A stretch of 64,000 bases of DNA from positions 70,430,399-70,494,398 of the forward strand of contig OY726560.1 in assembly GCA_963383645.1 (NCBI GenBank). Reading direction: 5' to 3'. Shown piece after piece: positions 32,994-44,371 of this stretch (within the stretch, counting starts at the first letter, position 1; every line of letters starts with the position of its first letter). Both the position numbers and the translations under genes were made by a program. The DNA comes from Muscardinus avellanarius. Taxonomy: Eukaryota > Chordata > Mammalia > Rodentia > Gliridae. The notes beneath the pieces are model-generated. The model did no database searches. It saw only the letters and a program-made list of their open reading frames with translations, and was not told the origin of the DNA.

Positions 32994-33093
32994 AGTAAAC
33001 CTCTTCTTTTTTTCTCTGTGTTCATCAGAGCTGGGGATGCTTACACTTGGGCAGCTTTCCTTGTAGTCCATGATATAATCTCTTTTTTAATCC
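32994..33093 (-). CDS. SGK3: SGK3 exon 2 with the start codon
   Basis: The coding part is 32994-33071, 26 residues beginning [18 protein letters not shown] and ending KKKRFT, with donor ACT|gtaag. The start ATG at 33071-33069 has a strong context (A at -3, G at +4). Many SGK3 proteins begin six codons earlier with MQRDHT; here the codon at the position of that first ATG is TAA, in frame, so the shorter start is the only one available. The acceptor is taken as ctgttgag, giving an exon start at 33093 and a short 5' UTR; another AG closer to the ATG is possible. The upstream tract is pyrimidine-rich followed by GT repeats. Confidence 0.92.
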
Positions 33094-33129
33094 CTCAACA
33101 GGTCACACACACAAAAAAAAGAGTCCAAA

Positions 33130-33655
33130 GAAATAATCAACTAATCCAAAATATGAAACTTCTTGAAGTAATGTTCAAATTCCATCATGTAACCTTTACC
33201 AACAGAAAAAAAAAGAGAATTGATTAGCAGAACAATTTTAAGATTGTATTATGATTTGTCATTCCTTGTAAACGGGACCCATTTGATGTGTATTATAGAA
33301 TGTATTTTTCCTGGTAAGATTCAGCCCAAGTTAGAGATTTAGTTCGGGTTATATTCCTATTACTAAACCACAATCAAACATTTGCATCCCTTCCATCTTC
33401 CTTACAACTTGGAAATCCCAGGTGTTTATACACAGTGGCTCCTGTGGATTAACTGTAGTAGGATGACCAGAACCTTGCCCTCCTCGTCACAGTGGTCTGC
33501 TGCTTAAGTACTGGAGCTGGTGAAGCCCATGGCTCTTTGAAAGCAGATCAGCTTTATCTGGGATCTTCAATACCATCTTAGCCCACCCTTGGAGAGATAC
33601 CTCCACCTGCGGCAGGGACAATAAGAGGAGAAAGGCTATGAGCTTTACTACCACT
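33130..33655. other. Intron 1 end, nothing recognised
   Basis: Unique-looking sequence upstream of exon 2; could hold conserved intronic elements. Confidence 0.4.
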
Positions 33656-33671
33656 CAGAATGTAGTTTTCA

Positions 33672-33888
33672 CCTGGGCGTGGTGGCGCACACTTGTAATC
33701 CCAGTGCTTGGGAGGCTGAGGATCACTCAGGTTTGAAGCCAGCTGCAGCTACTTAGTGAGGTCTAGGTAACTTAGTGAGACTTTGTTTCCAAATAAAATA
33801 TAAGATGGGTCTGGGCTGTAGCCTGGAGGTAGAAGGCCCCTGGGTTCCATCCCCAGTACTACACACACACACACAAAAAAAAAAAAAA
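33672..33888 (+). mobile_element. B1-dID SINE, type 1
   Basis: TSD gaatgtagttttc / gaatgtggttttt; tail CA then A. Confidence 0.92.
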
Positions 33889-33964
33889 AAGGAATGTGGT
33901 TTTTGGACTTCTTGCATCAGGTCAAACCAGTGGAGGCTGCTGAACAATTCAAATTAGAATTTTG

Positions 33965-34097
33965 TATAGTAAGTAATTATTTATTCCTACTTTACAAATG
34001 AGGCAACTGAGGCACAGAGAGGGTAAATTATTTACACATATGGGATTTAAACACAGCCTTTCTGGCACAAGGGTCCCAACTTTTAACCACTGTACTG
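33965..34097 (-). mobile_element. MIR SINE
   Basis: tttacaaatgaggcaactga, ggcacagagagggtaaatta, ttttaaccactgtactg: antisense MIR. Its end provided the target site for the SINE and L1 that follow. Confidence 0.88.
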
Positions 34098-34312
34098 GTT
34101 TATTTATTTATTTACTTATTTTTGGTGGTACTGGGTTCCTGGAAACCCTTCTACCTCCGGGCTACACTCCCAGATCTATTTTATACTTTTTTTTTTAAAT
34201 CTAGAAACAGGGTCTCTGAAGCCAGCACAGCTGGCTTCGAACCTGAGCTATACTCCTGTCTCCGCCTCCCAAGCAAGGGGATTACAAGTGTGCACCACCA
34301 ACACCCCGCTGT
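34098..34312 (-). mobile_element. B1-dID SINE, type 2
   Basis: Perfect TSD aaccactgtactg at 34085-34097 and 34313-34325. Confidence 0.94.
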
Positions 34313-34325
34313 AACCACTGTACTG

Positions 34326-34492
34326 TTTTTTTTTTTAATTGGTGCACTGTATTCATACATCATAGTAGGATACATAATTTTGTAGACATACATGCACACT
34401 TTTCCCAGTCAGCCCCCACCCAATCCCCACCCCATTCTCTCCCTATCCCTCCCTCCCATGCTTGGCTTAGTAGTTGACATCTAGTATTATGG
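34326..34492 (-). mobile_element. L1 3' UTR end with A-tail
   Basis: The reverse complement matches the L1 3' end at 985-1145: ccaagcatgg, a G-rich tract, gggggctgactggg, gcatgtatgtct, and gcaccaatt followed by the A-tail. Confidence 0.85.
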
Positions 34493-34639
34493 CAATTTAT
34501 CTAAAATTAAAAATGATAATCTCACATAACAGTTTCATTTGTCTGATACCAAGCTTTTGATGACTTAAAGATAACATTTCAATATTTCTTTTTGCTTTCT
34601 TTCTTACCAGAGAATATTTTTTTCTATTTTTTAGGTGAA

Positions 34640-35382
34640 ACTATCATATATTTATATATTTATTTTTCAGAAAAAAATCTATCCTAATATGGAATATGGA
34701 CTCTAGGTACCCAAAGCGATCTTGAAAAAGAACAAAGCTAGAAGATATATATTTTCTGATTTCAAACCATATAAAGCTACAATAATTGAAACAGTGTAGT
34801 ACTATTCTAAAGGCAGATATATAAACCATTGGAGTTAAATAAAAGCCTAGAGCTAAATTCTTCCCTATATTGTCAAGTTATTTTTGACAAAGTTTCCACA
34901 AACATTTGGTGGTGGAAATGATAATCTTTTAACTAAATATTGTTAAAAAAATAATAATTACATGGAAAAGAATAAAATTGGACCCTTACCTAATCCCATA
35001 TACAAATATTAACTCAAAATAGATAATAGACCTAAATATAAATCTTAAGACTATAAACTTTTAGGAGAAAATCTGGGTCATAAAACCTCACAACACTGAA
35101 ATTGGCAGTGATTTCTTGGTTATGATTTCAATGGCACAGGCAACAGAGGAGTATACAGACTCCCTAAAAAATAAAAATAAAAAATTGTATATCCAAAGAC
35201 AATGTAAACAGAGTTAACAGTTACTAATAGAATGGGATAAAATATTTCCAATTGCTATATCTGAAGGTATATTAATATTCCAACTAGAAATCCTAAAAAT
35301 TAACAACAATAAAGGCAAACAATACCATTTAGAGATAGGTAAAAGACTAACATAAATAATGAATCTCCACAGATAACCAATC
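34640..35382 (+). mobile_element. Old L1 ORF2 remnant
   Basis: Diverged L1 ORF2 C-terminal sequence on the plus strand (matches such as gaataaaattggaccctta and tttggcagtgatttcttgg type blocks). It is more decayed than the L1 parts on either side and is in the opposite orientation. Confidence 0.8.
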
Positions 35383-36323
35383 TTAATTGTCTGTTGGATG
35401 GAAACTCTTGTTTCTCTGGTTCTGGTGTGTGTTACCTATTTCTTCTTTGTAGTTAATCTCTTTGAGTATTTTCTCTAGTGCTGGTTTTGAAGACATAAAT
35501 TCCTTCAGTTTCTGTTTGTCATGGAAGCTTCTTATTTTTCCATCTAATTTGATAGAAAGTTTTGCTGGGTAGGAAATTTTTGGCTGGAAGTTGTTTTCTT
35601 TCAGAGTTTGGAATATGTTACTCCAAGCCCTTCTGGCTCTCATGACTTGGTTTGGGAAGTCTGGAGTGATTCTAATTGGTTTGCCTCTGAATGTCACTTG
35701 GCCCTTTGTTTTTGTTGCCTTTAAGATTCTCTGCTTGGCTTCCACATTGGTCATTTTGACAATTATGTGGCGTGGGGATCCTCTTCTCCAATCCTGTCTA
35801 AAGGGAGTTCTATAAGTTTCCTGGACCTTTGTATCAACCTCTTGCTCTATGTTTGGAAAATTTTCTGCTATTACTTCTTTGAAGAGATTGTTGATCCCTT
35901 TGGTTTCACTTTCTTTTCCCTCCTCTATTCCAATTATTCTTAGGTTAGCTCTCTTAAAATGGGCCCATATTTCTTCAATATCAGATTCCTGTTGTCGGCT
36001 ATGAGTTCATTTTTGGATTGCTCATCTTCTAAGAGCGAGATTCTGTTCTCCATGTGGTCTAATTGGTTGTTTGTGCTTTGAATTGAGGCCTTTACTTCAT
36101 TAATTGCATCCTTTATCTCTTTTTGGCTCTCTCTGAGTTCTTTTCGAAGCACCTCTATTATTTCTACAGTTATTTTCCTGATTTGATCTTCTAGAAATCT
36201 CTGATTTTCAGTTTTATCAGGTTCTGATGTTGTGGGGTTGTGGGCATTAATTGCTCCAGTATTATTCCTCTTTCCCATGATTTCCGATGTTTGTGCCTTC
36301 TCTGGGTTCTTCCCTTGGGTCAC
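35383..36323 (-). pseudogene. L1 ORF1, second copy, broken
   Basis: The N-terminal part (36323-35940) holds the coiled coil with NRISLLED; the C-terminal part (35754-35383) holds NNFQPKISYPAKLS and ITPDFPNQVM. The two parts are in different frames with a stop between them. It is from a different L1 subfamily than the copy at 24.5 kb, as the sequences differ clearly. Confidence 0.88.
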
Positions 36324-37061
36324 TATGACTTACCTTAAGGTGTTCTAGATCTCGAGTCAGTAGTATCTCGGACCCCACTACTCCTTTACTGGGTTTTATC
36401 ACAGAGTCTCCGACCCAGAGAGTCGATAGAGGCTGCTTTAGACTGTGGGGGGTGCCAGGTTGCACGTTCTCCTATGGTGTGATATCTCTGCCACTGCCCC
36501 TCCCCCACTGGGTCAAGTCCCAGGGAGTACAGTACTGGGATTTCTCCTCTGTGGCCCGCAATTTGACTCATTGTTCTTGAGTACGCAGATGTAGCTGTAC
36601 TGGCCTCGCTGAATTCGCTGCTGCTGCCGCCGGTGGCAATATGGCGCCGCTGCTATGCCCTCGGCTATGGGGCTGGTGTTTTTCTTCTTGATTTTGATTT
36701 CTACTCTGAATCCCTGCAGCGTGTGCTGAGCTGGGCCACTGGGAGCTTTAGATGCTCTCTGCGCGGAGAAATCCCGCCTAGCTGTTCCGCAGTGGCTCAC
36801 CTCGGCTTGCTGTAGCCGTCCCGTGAATTCGCCGGTGCCGCCGGCAGTATGGTGCTGCTGCCGCGTCTGCCGCGTCCTCGGGCGCAAGGCCGGTTATCTC
36901 CTCTGTGGCTCTGTTCTCAGTCCGCTTTCTCTCTGGAGCCTGGTGATTTTTTGTTTCACTGGTGATGGTGTTTTCTGGCTATGAAAGGCGCTGATTTTGT
37001 GGTAATGGAGATTTGTTGTTAGCGGGGCTCTTAAGCCCCGCTTTTCTCGGTCGCCATCTTT
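36324..37061 (-). promoter_or_regulatory. L1 5' UTR (second L1)
   Basis: GC-rich region upstream of the second ORF1, starting at the minus-strand aagatggcgaccgag near 37058. It contains further gccatattg/cggcgccatattg type motifs at 36640-36660 and 36845. Confidence 0.75.
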
Positions 37062-37091
37062 CACTGTACTGTTTTAAATAAGACTGTGGAT

Positions 37092-37316
37092 AGCTGGGCG
37101 TGGTGGTGCAGGTTTGTAATCCCAGTACTTGGGAGGCTGAGACAAGAGGATCGCACAGGTTCGAAGCCAGCCTCATCTACGTAGTGAAGTTCTCAGCAAC
37201 TTAGTGAGACCCTATTTCTAATAAAATATTTTTAAAAGTAGGTCTGGGAATGTATCCCAGAGGTAGAAAGCCCCTGGATTCCATTCCCAGTGTCACACAC
37301 ACACACACACACAAAA
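37092..37316 (+). mobile_element. B1-dID SINE, type 1
   Basis: agctgggcgtggtggtgca; CA-rich tail. Confidence 0.92.
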
Positions 37317-37449
37317 AGGCAAATGCAATGTTCATTGTTAATCATTTCACCCATGAACACCACCACTCTCAGCTTAAAATAATACCTTTTAAAGAGACTC
37401 TCTGCCTGGATAATTTCCCTGGATGATTAATTTCAAGAAGTCATTCAAA

Positions 37450-37635
37450 GCCAGGCATGGTAGCACATGCTTATAATTTCCAGTACTGAGGAGGCTAAGA
37501 CGGGGCAATAACAGGTTTGAGGCCAGCCTCAGCAATTTAGTAAAACCCTGTTTCAAAACAAAAATTAAATGGATCTGGGGCTATAGCTCAGAGTTCTAGA
37601 ATGCCTCTGGTTCAATCCCCAGGATAAAAAAAAAA
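37450..37635 (+). mobile_element. B1-dID SINE, old
   Basis: agccaggcatggtagcaca to caatccccaggat and an A-tail. Confidence 0.88.
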
Positions 37636-37639
37636 ATCA

Positions 37640-38340
37640 CTCTAAAAGACCTGATCATTGTAAATAAATTATATTAAGGTAATGATACAGTTAATTATTT
37701 CACTGTAAATAATCATATTCAGGTAATGATTATTAATTGAAATGATTATAATCAAATAACCATTCAGCAGCATTGGACTATTCAGATATAATGAGTTTAA
37801 ATTGGTTATAAGGACATTTCTTTTGAGATTATTTGAAACAGCTGGCTGGATTTGCTGCTGGAAATGTAGTCAGTAAACATGTATATGTGACTGATTTGGT
37901 TGTCAGAAAATATGCCAATGTCACTGCTCCTTCCTAACTGCAGACTGCAGAACCTGTGAGCTTTAGCATCCTAAAGCCCCACGAAAGCAGTTGCTTTGGC
38001 CCTTAATGAGACCAAAGCAGAACCTGACCAGAGCCCACCTGCAGCAGACACAAGAGGGGTAAGACTATGAGCAACGCTAGCCACATCTCTCCACTGAGAA
38101 TATGGAATTCAGGAATGAAAGAGAAAAGAGCTGGATAGCTGCTCATACAATGTACCCAAGAACATCTAGGAGTACAGGCAGGACAGGCAACTAAGTGTAG
38201 GAGTCTATATTTAAGGTGCACACTCCAACTGGAGCCAGAGATTCCACTCTGGCTATCGTGTTAGATAGTCTCCATTCGCCTTTCTAGATCCAATGGTCAC
38301 TTTCTCCACCCTGCCACATCATAGAAGGATGATCTCTATG
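37640..38340. other. Unassigned intron 1 sequence
   Basis: Begins with AT-rich imperfect repeats (ggtaatgatacagttaatt / ggtaatgattattaattga, 37678-37740); the rest is unique-looking. Confidence 0.4.
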
Positions 38341-38344
38341 GAAC

Positions 38345-38930
38345 CACCCACCTCCTGCCCTTGTCCTTTGGTTAGATTCAACCAATGCAAGAAACTAGCA
38401 GAATAAGAGGGTAGGAGGAATAAGATGCTAGGGTATCCTTGGCACACGTGCATGTGTGCATGTGTGTGCGTGCGTGCTTTATATTTTATACTGGAATTTG
38501 AGCCCAGGGGCAGAAGGGCATTCTACCTCCAAGTTATGCCCCTAACCCTTTTTAATTGTTTTTGTTTGTTTTAAAACAGGGTCTTACTAGGTTGCTGATG
38601 CTTAGTGTCTCACTAAGTTGCTGAGGCTGGTCTCGAACCTGCAATCCTCCTATCTCAGCCTCCCAAGAAGTGGAATTACAGGTGTGTGCCACTAAGCCCT
38701 GCTCCCCTGGTCCCTTTCTGATAGCAGTGACTTCTCCACCTAAGGTCACAGCTTCTGCCAGGCAGCCTCTTCTCTCACAGCTACATTGAAGGCCTAGTAA
38801 TAATGATTTCCTCACCTCATTAGTAAAGAGGGTGCTGCACCATACTTTTCTTGGTTCCTTTAACCCTGCCCACAACACCTTCATAAACAATCCTTTTGTT
38901 ATAGACTCCCTTCATTGCTTGAGTAAGCCA
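38345..38930 (+). mobile_element. Ancient repeat split by a SINE
   Basis: Left block ggttagattcaaccaatgca, right block gtcacagcttctgccaggca, gggtgctgcaccatactt, ttaaccctgcccacaacacc. I recognise the pattern as a common old mammalian repeat but cannot name it with confidence. Confidence 0.55.
38484..38702 (-). mobile_element. B1-dID SINE, old, type 1
   Basis: Preceded by a TG tract (38452-38476) at its tail. Confidence 0.87.
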
Positions 38931-40470
38931 TGTGACTGATGCAGTTAACTGGTAATGCAGAAAACAGCCTAGGAAATAGAATGCATATTTGCCAAGTGCC
39001 CTGGTGACTGCCTAAGGTGAGAGGGGATGGCACAGGGTGACATCATGATCACTCAAACTTCCTCCTGTGTACGGTGTCACAGTAGGGCGTGCAGGTGGGG
39101 GGAATGTGCTGGAAATCCAAATGGCTTATGAAAATGCTGACTTATTAGATTGTAACATGGACTGGGGCTGCTTCTGGCTGTCCATGGGACTACGTACAAA
39201 TCAAATGACAAGTTGAAAGCTGTGAATTCCCGAACAGATGGTTGGAAAATCTATGGCTGTTTTAAAGAGTCTTTTATCTATCTGAGTTGAAAGCTGTAAG
39301 GACTGCCAAACTGATAGGACTAAGGATAAAGAGCCAGTTAAACATGAAACCCTGAGAAGTTTCATGTGCTAACATAAGAGTAGCACTAGCTGGAAAGCAG
39401 AATGATTCTGAAAAACACACCCAGGCATCTGGGCAGGCAGAGATAGCTAAGGACAAGGAACTTCCCTGCTTAAGCAAAGAGCTGTACCCTCAGAGGATAC
39501 CAGGACTCCCAGTGCCTCCCAAATCCCTGAGGTTGTTTCACAAGGGGACACCAACTGTCCTCACTATATATTCCTGACATTCCTCATAGCTCCTAACTCA
39601 AAGAGCCCAAAAAGTTCAAAGTCTACTCTAAGAGATCACCTTTATACCAAAAAAATCTGTAGAATCTCAAAAATTTTTACCAGCAGGAATCTGGAGAGCA
39701 CATATGGGAACACATCTGAATTATGTCAAACCAAGTTAAACCTAAGATTTTTAAAACTCTTCCAAGGTCTTTTATGGTTCACATATTACAGGTATATTAT
39801 GGATACAACATTAGTTTAAAAAAAAAAAAACAAGAAGCTTTCTACTTAGAGCTTACTGATTGTCTTTTTGCCTGCCCCTTCCTTCCCATGGCGTTCCCTA
39901 ACTCTGTAAACCAATAGTTACAGAGGAGGACAGCTTTACTGGTTACAGAGATCTTAGTCTAGAGAGCAGGGCCAGAACAAGCAAGTCTTTTGACTCTTCA
40001 ATATCAGACTGCTAGGGGCAACCTGGACTCAGGTGCAGGCTTCCAGCCCAGTCCCTGTGCTGACCTGGGCTGTCAAAGTCTCTCCAGGCTGCTCTCACAT
40101 GCAGTTGGATCCCAAAACATAAGATTACTGAGACCATTACAAGGCCAAAATCATATGCTGTTGATCTTTCCCCAAGGTGACTATCTACTTCACAAAGGGA
40201 AATATACAATCCTTCCAAATGTTACAGGATGGGATACTAGCTCTGAGCTGACCCTAATTCCTGGAGAACCAAAATGTGGTCCCCAGTCAGAGTGGGATGC
40301 TTGAAGATAAGTTAAGAGGTGAGGATGGTGCTGATACTCACACGGGGTGCAGTGGAACCATAGTCCTGTCTTGTGCTTATTTTCCTAGTCCTATAATTTT
40401 AGTAAAAATAGATAGATATATTAGTAACTGGCCAAATCCCCTACATTGGCTCCCTGTTCTGTGTCATAAA
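38931..40470. other. Intron 1 sequence, nothing recognised
   Basis: 1.5 kb without young SINEs, one of the cleanest stretches of intron 1. Short open frames on both strands show no family resemblance and no paired splice sites. Confidence 0.45.
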
Positions 40471-40483
40471 AGCTACTACAGGA

Positions 40484-40707
40484 ACCGAGCATGGTGTGCA
40501 GACTTGCAATCCCCGTGCTTGGGAGGCTAAAACAGGAGGATCGCACAGGTTTGAAACCAGCCTCGGTTACTTACTGAGGCTCTCAGCAACTTAGTGAGAC
40601 CCTGTTTCCAAATAAAAAAAAATAAACAAAAAATAGGTCTGAGAGTATAGCCTGGAGGTAGAAAGCCCCTGGGTTCCACCTCCAGTACCACCAAAAAAAA
40701 AAAAAAA
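40484..40707 (+). mobile_element. B1-dID SINE, type 1
   Basis: TSD aaagctactacagg / aaagctattaaagg. Confidence 0.92.
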
Positions 40708-40932
40708 AAAAGCTATTAAAGGAAAAAGGACCATGTAGAAGCCTCTAGCAAGCACTAAGAAAACTTTTAGGGTTTCTCTAAAAGAGCTGCAGACCCCTTA
40801 GGGTTTAATAACAATCACTGTCCATTCAGTTCCTGGCTGACAGCCCTTAGAACTATTTCCCCTGTTCCCACTAAGAAAGCAACAAAATACTATACCATAT
40901 CCCTGTGAGCTCAGAAATAAGTACCACTAAAA

Positions 40933-41173
40933 CCAGGAATGATGGTGCACACTTGTAATCCCAGTATTTGGGAGACTGAGACAGGAGGATCACAGTTTCG
41001 CAGATAGCTTCAGCTACTTAGTGAAGTGCTCCACAACTTAGTGAGACCCTGTTTCAAAATAAAGAATAAAATAGAGCTGGGGGTATAGCTCAGAGATAGA
41101 AGGCCCCTGAGTTGCATCCTCAGTACTAAAAAAAGAAGAAAGAAGAAAGAAGAAGAAAAAGAAAGTAAGGAAG
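40933..41173 (+). mobile_element. B1-dID SINE, type 1
   Basis: TSD aagtaccactaaaa / aagtaccactactaaaa; tail rich in GAA. Confidence 0.92.
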
Positions 41174-41264
41174 AAGTACCACTACTAAAAAATGGAACGA
41201 TGTGGGCGGTGCTCAATACTGTCATATCTCCATTTAACTTGCCTGTTTTCCTAAACAGGAGTCA

Positions 41265-41440
41265 TCAACTGGACATGGAGGATCATAGGTTTGAGACCTG
41301 CCTCTGCAACTTAGTAAGACTCTCAGCAACCTAGCAAGACCCTGTTTCAAAAAAAATTAAAAGGGCTGGGGGTATAGCTTAGAGGTAGCCTCTCCCTTGG
41401 TTCAATACCCAGCACCACCAAAAAAAAAAAAAAAAAAAAG
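41265..41440 (+). mobile_element. B1-dID SINE with internal deletion
   Basis: actggacatgg joins directly to aggatcataggtttgag; about 40 bp of the left half are missing. Confidence 0.87.
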
Positions 41441-41699
41441 AAGAAGAAATAAAAGAAAGACAGAAAAAGAAATGAAATTCTTTGGTTTGCCAACAACTGT
41501 TGATTTGGTTCCTAGCTTGCTACTAGGCCCAGTTAGAGATTATCTCCCTATCTGTGGGAAATCAAGAAATAAAGTACCAAGAACATACCATCATGAATAC
41601 AGCATTATTTGATAAATAATATCTAGTCATAAAACTAGACAAGGAGCATTCTGCTCGTCACAGTAGAGGCAAAACTTGGTCTGGGTAAGTCTGAAAGAC

Positions 41700-41825
41700 A
41701 CAAGAAAAGTGGCTGAGAAAACTGGCACAGACTCCCCTGGCAGCAGAGTTAGGATTTGAACCTAGACAGTCTGATTTTGGGGCTTTTATCCATTATACCA
41801 CACTGCTACCACAACACATATATGT
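41700..41825 (-). mobile_element. MIR SINE
   Basis: agagttaggatttgaaccta, gacagtctgattttgggg, attataccacactgctacc. Confidence 0.82.
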
Positions 41826-41884
41826 TCTGCAAACTCCTTTAGGAACCAATGAAGGTTCATAAATTTACTTTTTTAAATTAATTA

Positions 41885-42102
41885 CTGCAGTACTGAGACT
41901 CAAGCCTCGGGGCTCATACATGATAGGAAAGTATCCTACTACTGAGCTACATCCCCAGCCTTGGTTTTGGGTTTTTCTTTGAGACAGGTCTTGCTATACT
42001 GCCCAGGATAGTATCAAACATCAAACACCTGGGCTCAAGTGATCCTACCACCTCAGCCTTCTGAGTAGCTGGGAATACAGGTATGTGATACCACACATGA
42101 CT
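41885..42102 (-). mobile_element. B1-dID SINE, old, with complete ID half
   Basis: Keeps the ID stretch tgataggaaagtatcctac deleted in common dimers; the B1 half is also diverged. Confidence 0.82.
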
Positions 42103-42684
42103 TTTATAAACTTATTTTTTAAATAAGTAAAAGTAGAACTATGAAGAAGTCACTCTGATATTACTGTGAATTTAATGCATATTTATTCTATAAAACAGAA
42201 GCAATTAAAAGCTTTTAAAATTAGCTTCTGACCAGACTGACAAATAGAAAAGAATAAAAGTGGGATTGACACAAAATCCCCACAACTGAAAAAGAATAGA
42301 ACAAAAAGCTATGTTGTTCAAGTAGAAATAAAAGTTGGAGCTTTCTCAAAGGTTTGTAGGTATGTAGGGCTTTTCAAAAGAGGGATACAAAAAGGATCTG
42401 CCTTTACTTTGCTGGAAAGGCACAAGATACTCTTGTACAGTGGTTCTCAGGGGCAGCTGGCAGGCCCAGGGGTAGGTCACATGGCCCCAATGAGACTAAG
42501 TTCATTAGATGTTAACCCAGAATGGAAGAACTAACCTTACTATCCACCTCATGAATCAATTCAGGCAAATCTAACAAAGCAGAAAGAAATGGGTCAGATG
42601 AGAGAAGCACTTTCAGAGGCCAGCCAGATCTTAGAAGGAACAGTGAATTTTCAAGGTTAATGTAATATCTAGTAAATATTATGT
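42103..42684. other. Unassigned intron 1 sequence
   Basis: Nothing recognised, apart from cagtggttctcagggg at 42438 that resembles a MER5 end. Confidence 0.4.
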
Positions 42685-42860
42685 AATGGTTCCTATTTGA
42701 GGGTGATTTTTGCCCCACCCCCAAGGGGGTGGGTAATTTGGCACTGTCTGGAGACAGTGTCCAAACTTGGGGAAGTCAGAAGTGATCTACAATGCACAGG
42801 ACTGCCCCTACAATAAGAAATTATCTGACCCAAAATGTCAACAGTATTGAGGTATTTATT
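42685..42860 (+). mobile_element. MER5A-like DNA transposon remnant
   Basis: tttggcactgtctggagaca, tacaatgcacaggactgccc and aattatctgacccaaaatgt match MER5A (hAT-Charlie). Confidence 0.85.
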
Positions 42861-42887
42861 AAGCACTAATGCCAAGACTATTTTGTT

Positions 42888-43090
42888 CTGTTGTGGTACT
42901 GCAGGATTAAAGCCAGGACAGTTCTACCTCTAAGCTACCACCCCAGCCCTATTTTATTTTTATTTTGAAATAGGGTCTCACTAAGTCATTCAAAGCCTCG
43001 TGCAGATGCTGAGGCTAGCCTCAAATCTACGATCCTCCTGTCTCAGCATTCCAGGTACTGGGATTACAGGTGTGTAATCCATGCCTGGCT
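42888..43090 (-). mobile_element. B1-dID SINE, old
   Basis: ggtactgcaggattaaagcc to atccatgcctggct. Confidence 0.88.
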
Positions 43091-43260
43091 ACTGGACTAT
43101 TCATATCTAACATATTACTCAATCCTCACAGCGACCTTTGAGGCAGCTATCATTATTCCTATATTATAGATGAAAAAGAAACAGGCTACAAGCACACAGC
43201 TGTGGGTGGTAGCATCCTGACACAAGAGCCCAGTTCACACACCATGTCCCTCAATTCCTG
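43091..43260 (-). mobile_element. MIR SINE
   Basis: ctcaatcctcacagcgacct, tatattatagatgaaaaaga, caagcacacagctgtgggt. Confidence 0.78.
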
Positions 43261-43502
43261 CTGCTACTGTTGCATGCACCCTCTTCAGAAGAAAGGCAGA
43301 CTTCTGATTCTGCCACCAAGAGAGGCCACAATGTGGGCAGCATTGTCAGGAGCTGGCCCCTGCCTCTCCCTTCTTGAAACGTCCCAAGTAAACATCTAAT
43401 CAAAAGCTTGGTATAGAGCAGGATCTGAGTCATGCCCAACACAAGGACAACCAAGGGCTAAATTATGATAAAGAGATACAAAAAAGGATTCTATCAAAGA
43501 TA

Positions 43503-43717
43503 TGGTATTTATTTATTTATTATTGTAGTACTGGGTTTTGAACCCAGGGACATTCTATTAGCTATACCTCCCGGTTATATATAGTTATTCCTGACTTTGA
43601 AACAGGGTCTCTCTAAGTTGCAGAGGGCCTCACAAGTTGCTGAGACTTGAACCTGCAATCCTCCTGTCTCAGCCTTCCAAGTACTGAGATTACAAGCATG
43701 TACCACCACACCCAGCT
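43503..43717 (-). mobile_element. B1-dID SINE, old
   Basis: gtactgggttttgaaccca to ccaccacacccagct. Confidence 0.88.
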
Positions 43718-43749
43718 AAGAATATGGTTTTTAGTAAAGGAAGAGGGAA

Positions 43750-43976
43750 TTGGGCGTGGTGGCGCATGCTTAGAATCCCAGCATTTGGGAGGCTGAGACT
43801 GGAGGGTCGAGATTCTCAGACAGCCTTAGCTATTTAGTAAGACCCTCTGCAACTTAGTGAGATCCCGTTTCAAATTTAAAAAATTAAAAAAAAAAATAGG
43901 GCAGGGGGTGTAGCTTGAAGGTAGAATGCCTCTGGGTTCCATCCCCAGACCCGCAAAAAAAAAAAAAAAAAAAAAA
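43750..43976 (+). mobile_element. B1-dID SINE, type 1
   Basis: Perfect TSD aaaggaagagggaa at 43736-43749 and 43977-43990. Confidence 0.94.
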
Positions 43977-43990
43977 AAAGGAAGAGGGAA

Positions 43991-44193
43991 GGGCCGGGCG
44001 TGGTGGCGCACACTTGCACACTTGTAATCCCACGCTTGGGAGGCGGAGATAGGAGGATCGTGCAGGTTCAAAGCCAGCCTCGCTGGCTTAAGAGACCCTG
44101 TTTCCAAATAAAAATATAAAAAATAGGTGTCTGGGAGTATAGCCCAGAGGTAGAAGGGTTTCCAGGAACCCCAGTACCACCAAAAAAAGAAAA
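43991..44193 (+). mobile_element. B1-dID SINE, type 2, same target
   Basis: Right flank aaagggagagggag (44194-44207) is a third copy of the previous SINE's target, so both elements used one site. The head has a small repeat, cacacttgcacacttg. Confidence 0.93.
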
Positions 44194-44371
44194 AAAGGGA
44201 GAGGGAGTTTATCTTTTAAAATAATTTCGTAAATTTAAATTTCTTTTTAAAACTTGGAGCTATAAAAAGTAGCAATATAGGTGACACTCAATGGTAAAGA
44301 ACTACCCAAATTCTTCTGTTAAAATTTTACTTATACAAATACTGGTTAAAAGTAAACAGTCGTTCGTTAAG

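Larger units (their letters stand above)
34326..37061 (-). mobile_element. Composite L1 insertion
   Basis: Reading the minus strand: L1 5' UTR from 37061 (aaagatggcgaccgag), ORF1 to about 35383, then about 900 bp containing an older L1 ORF2 remnant in the opposite orientation, then the last ~165 bp of an L1 3' UTR and its A-tail ending at 34326. The outer ends are bracketed by cactgtactgtttt (34316 and 37062), as if one insertion. ORF2 is absent. Whether this arose by one chimeric insertion or by later rearrangement is not clear. Confidence 0.65.

Noticed and set aside
39990..40304. 104-codon plus-strand frame in intron 1
   Set aside because: Composition unremarkable, no family match recalled, no promoter or splice context.
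42438..42465. cagtggttctcagggg as a MER5 terminal inverted repeat
   Set aside because: The body of MER5A begins about 245 bp away with its own start, and the sequence between is unrelated.
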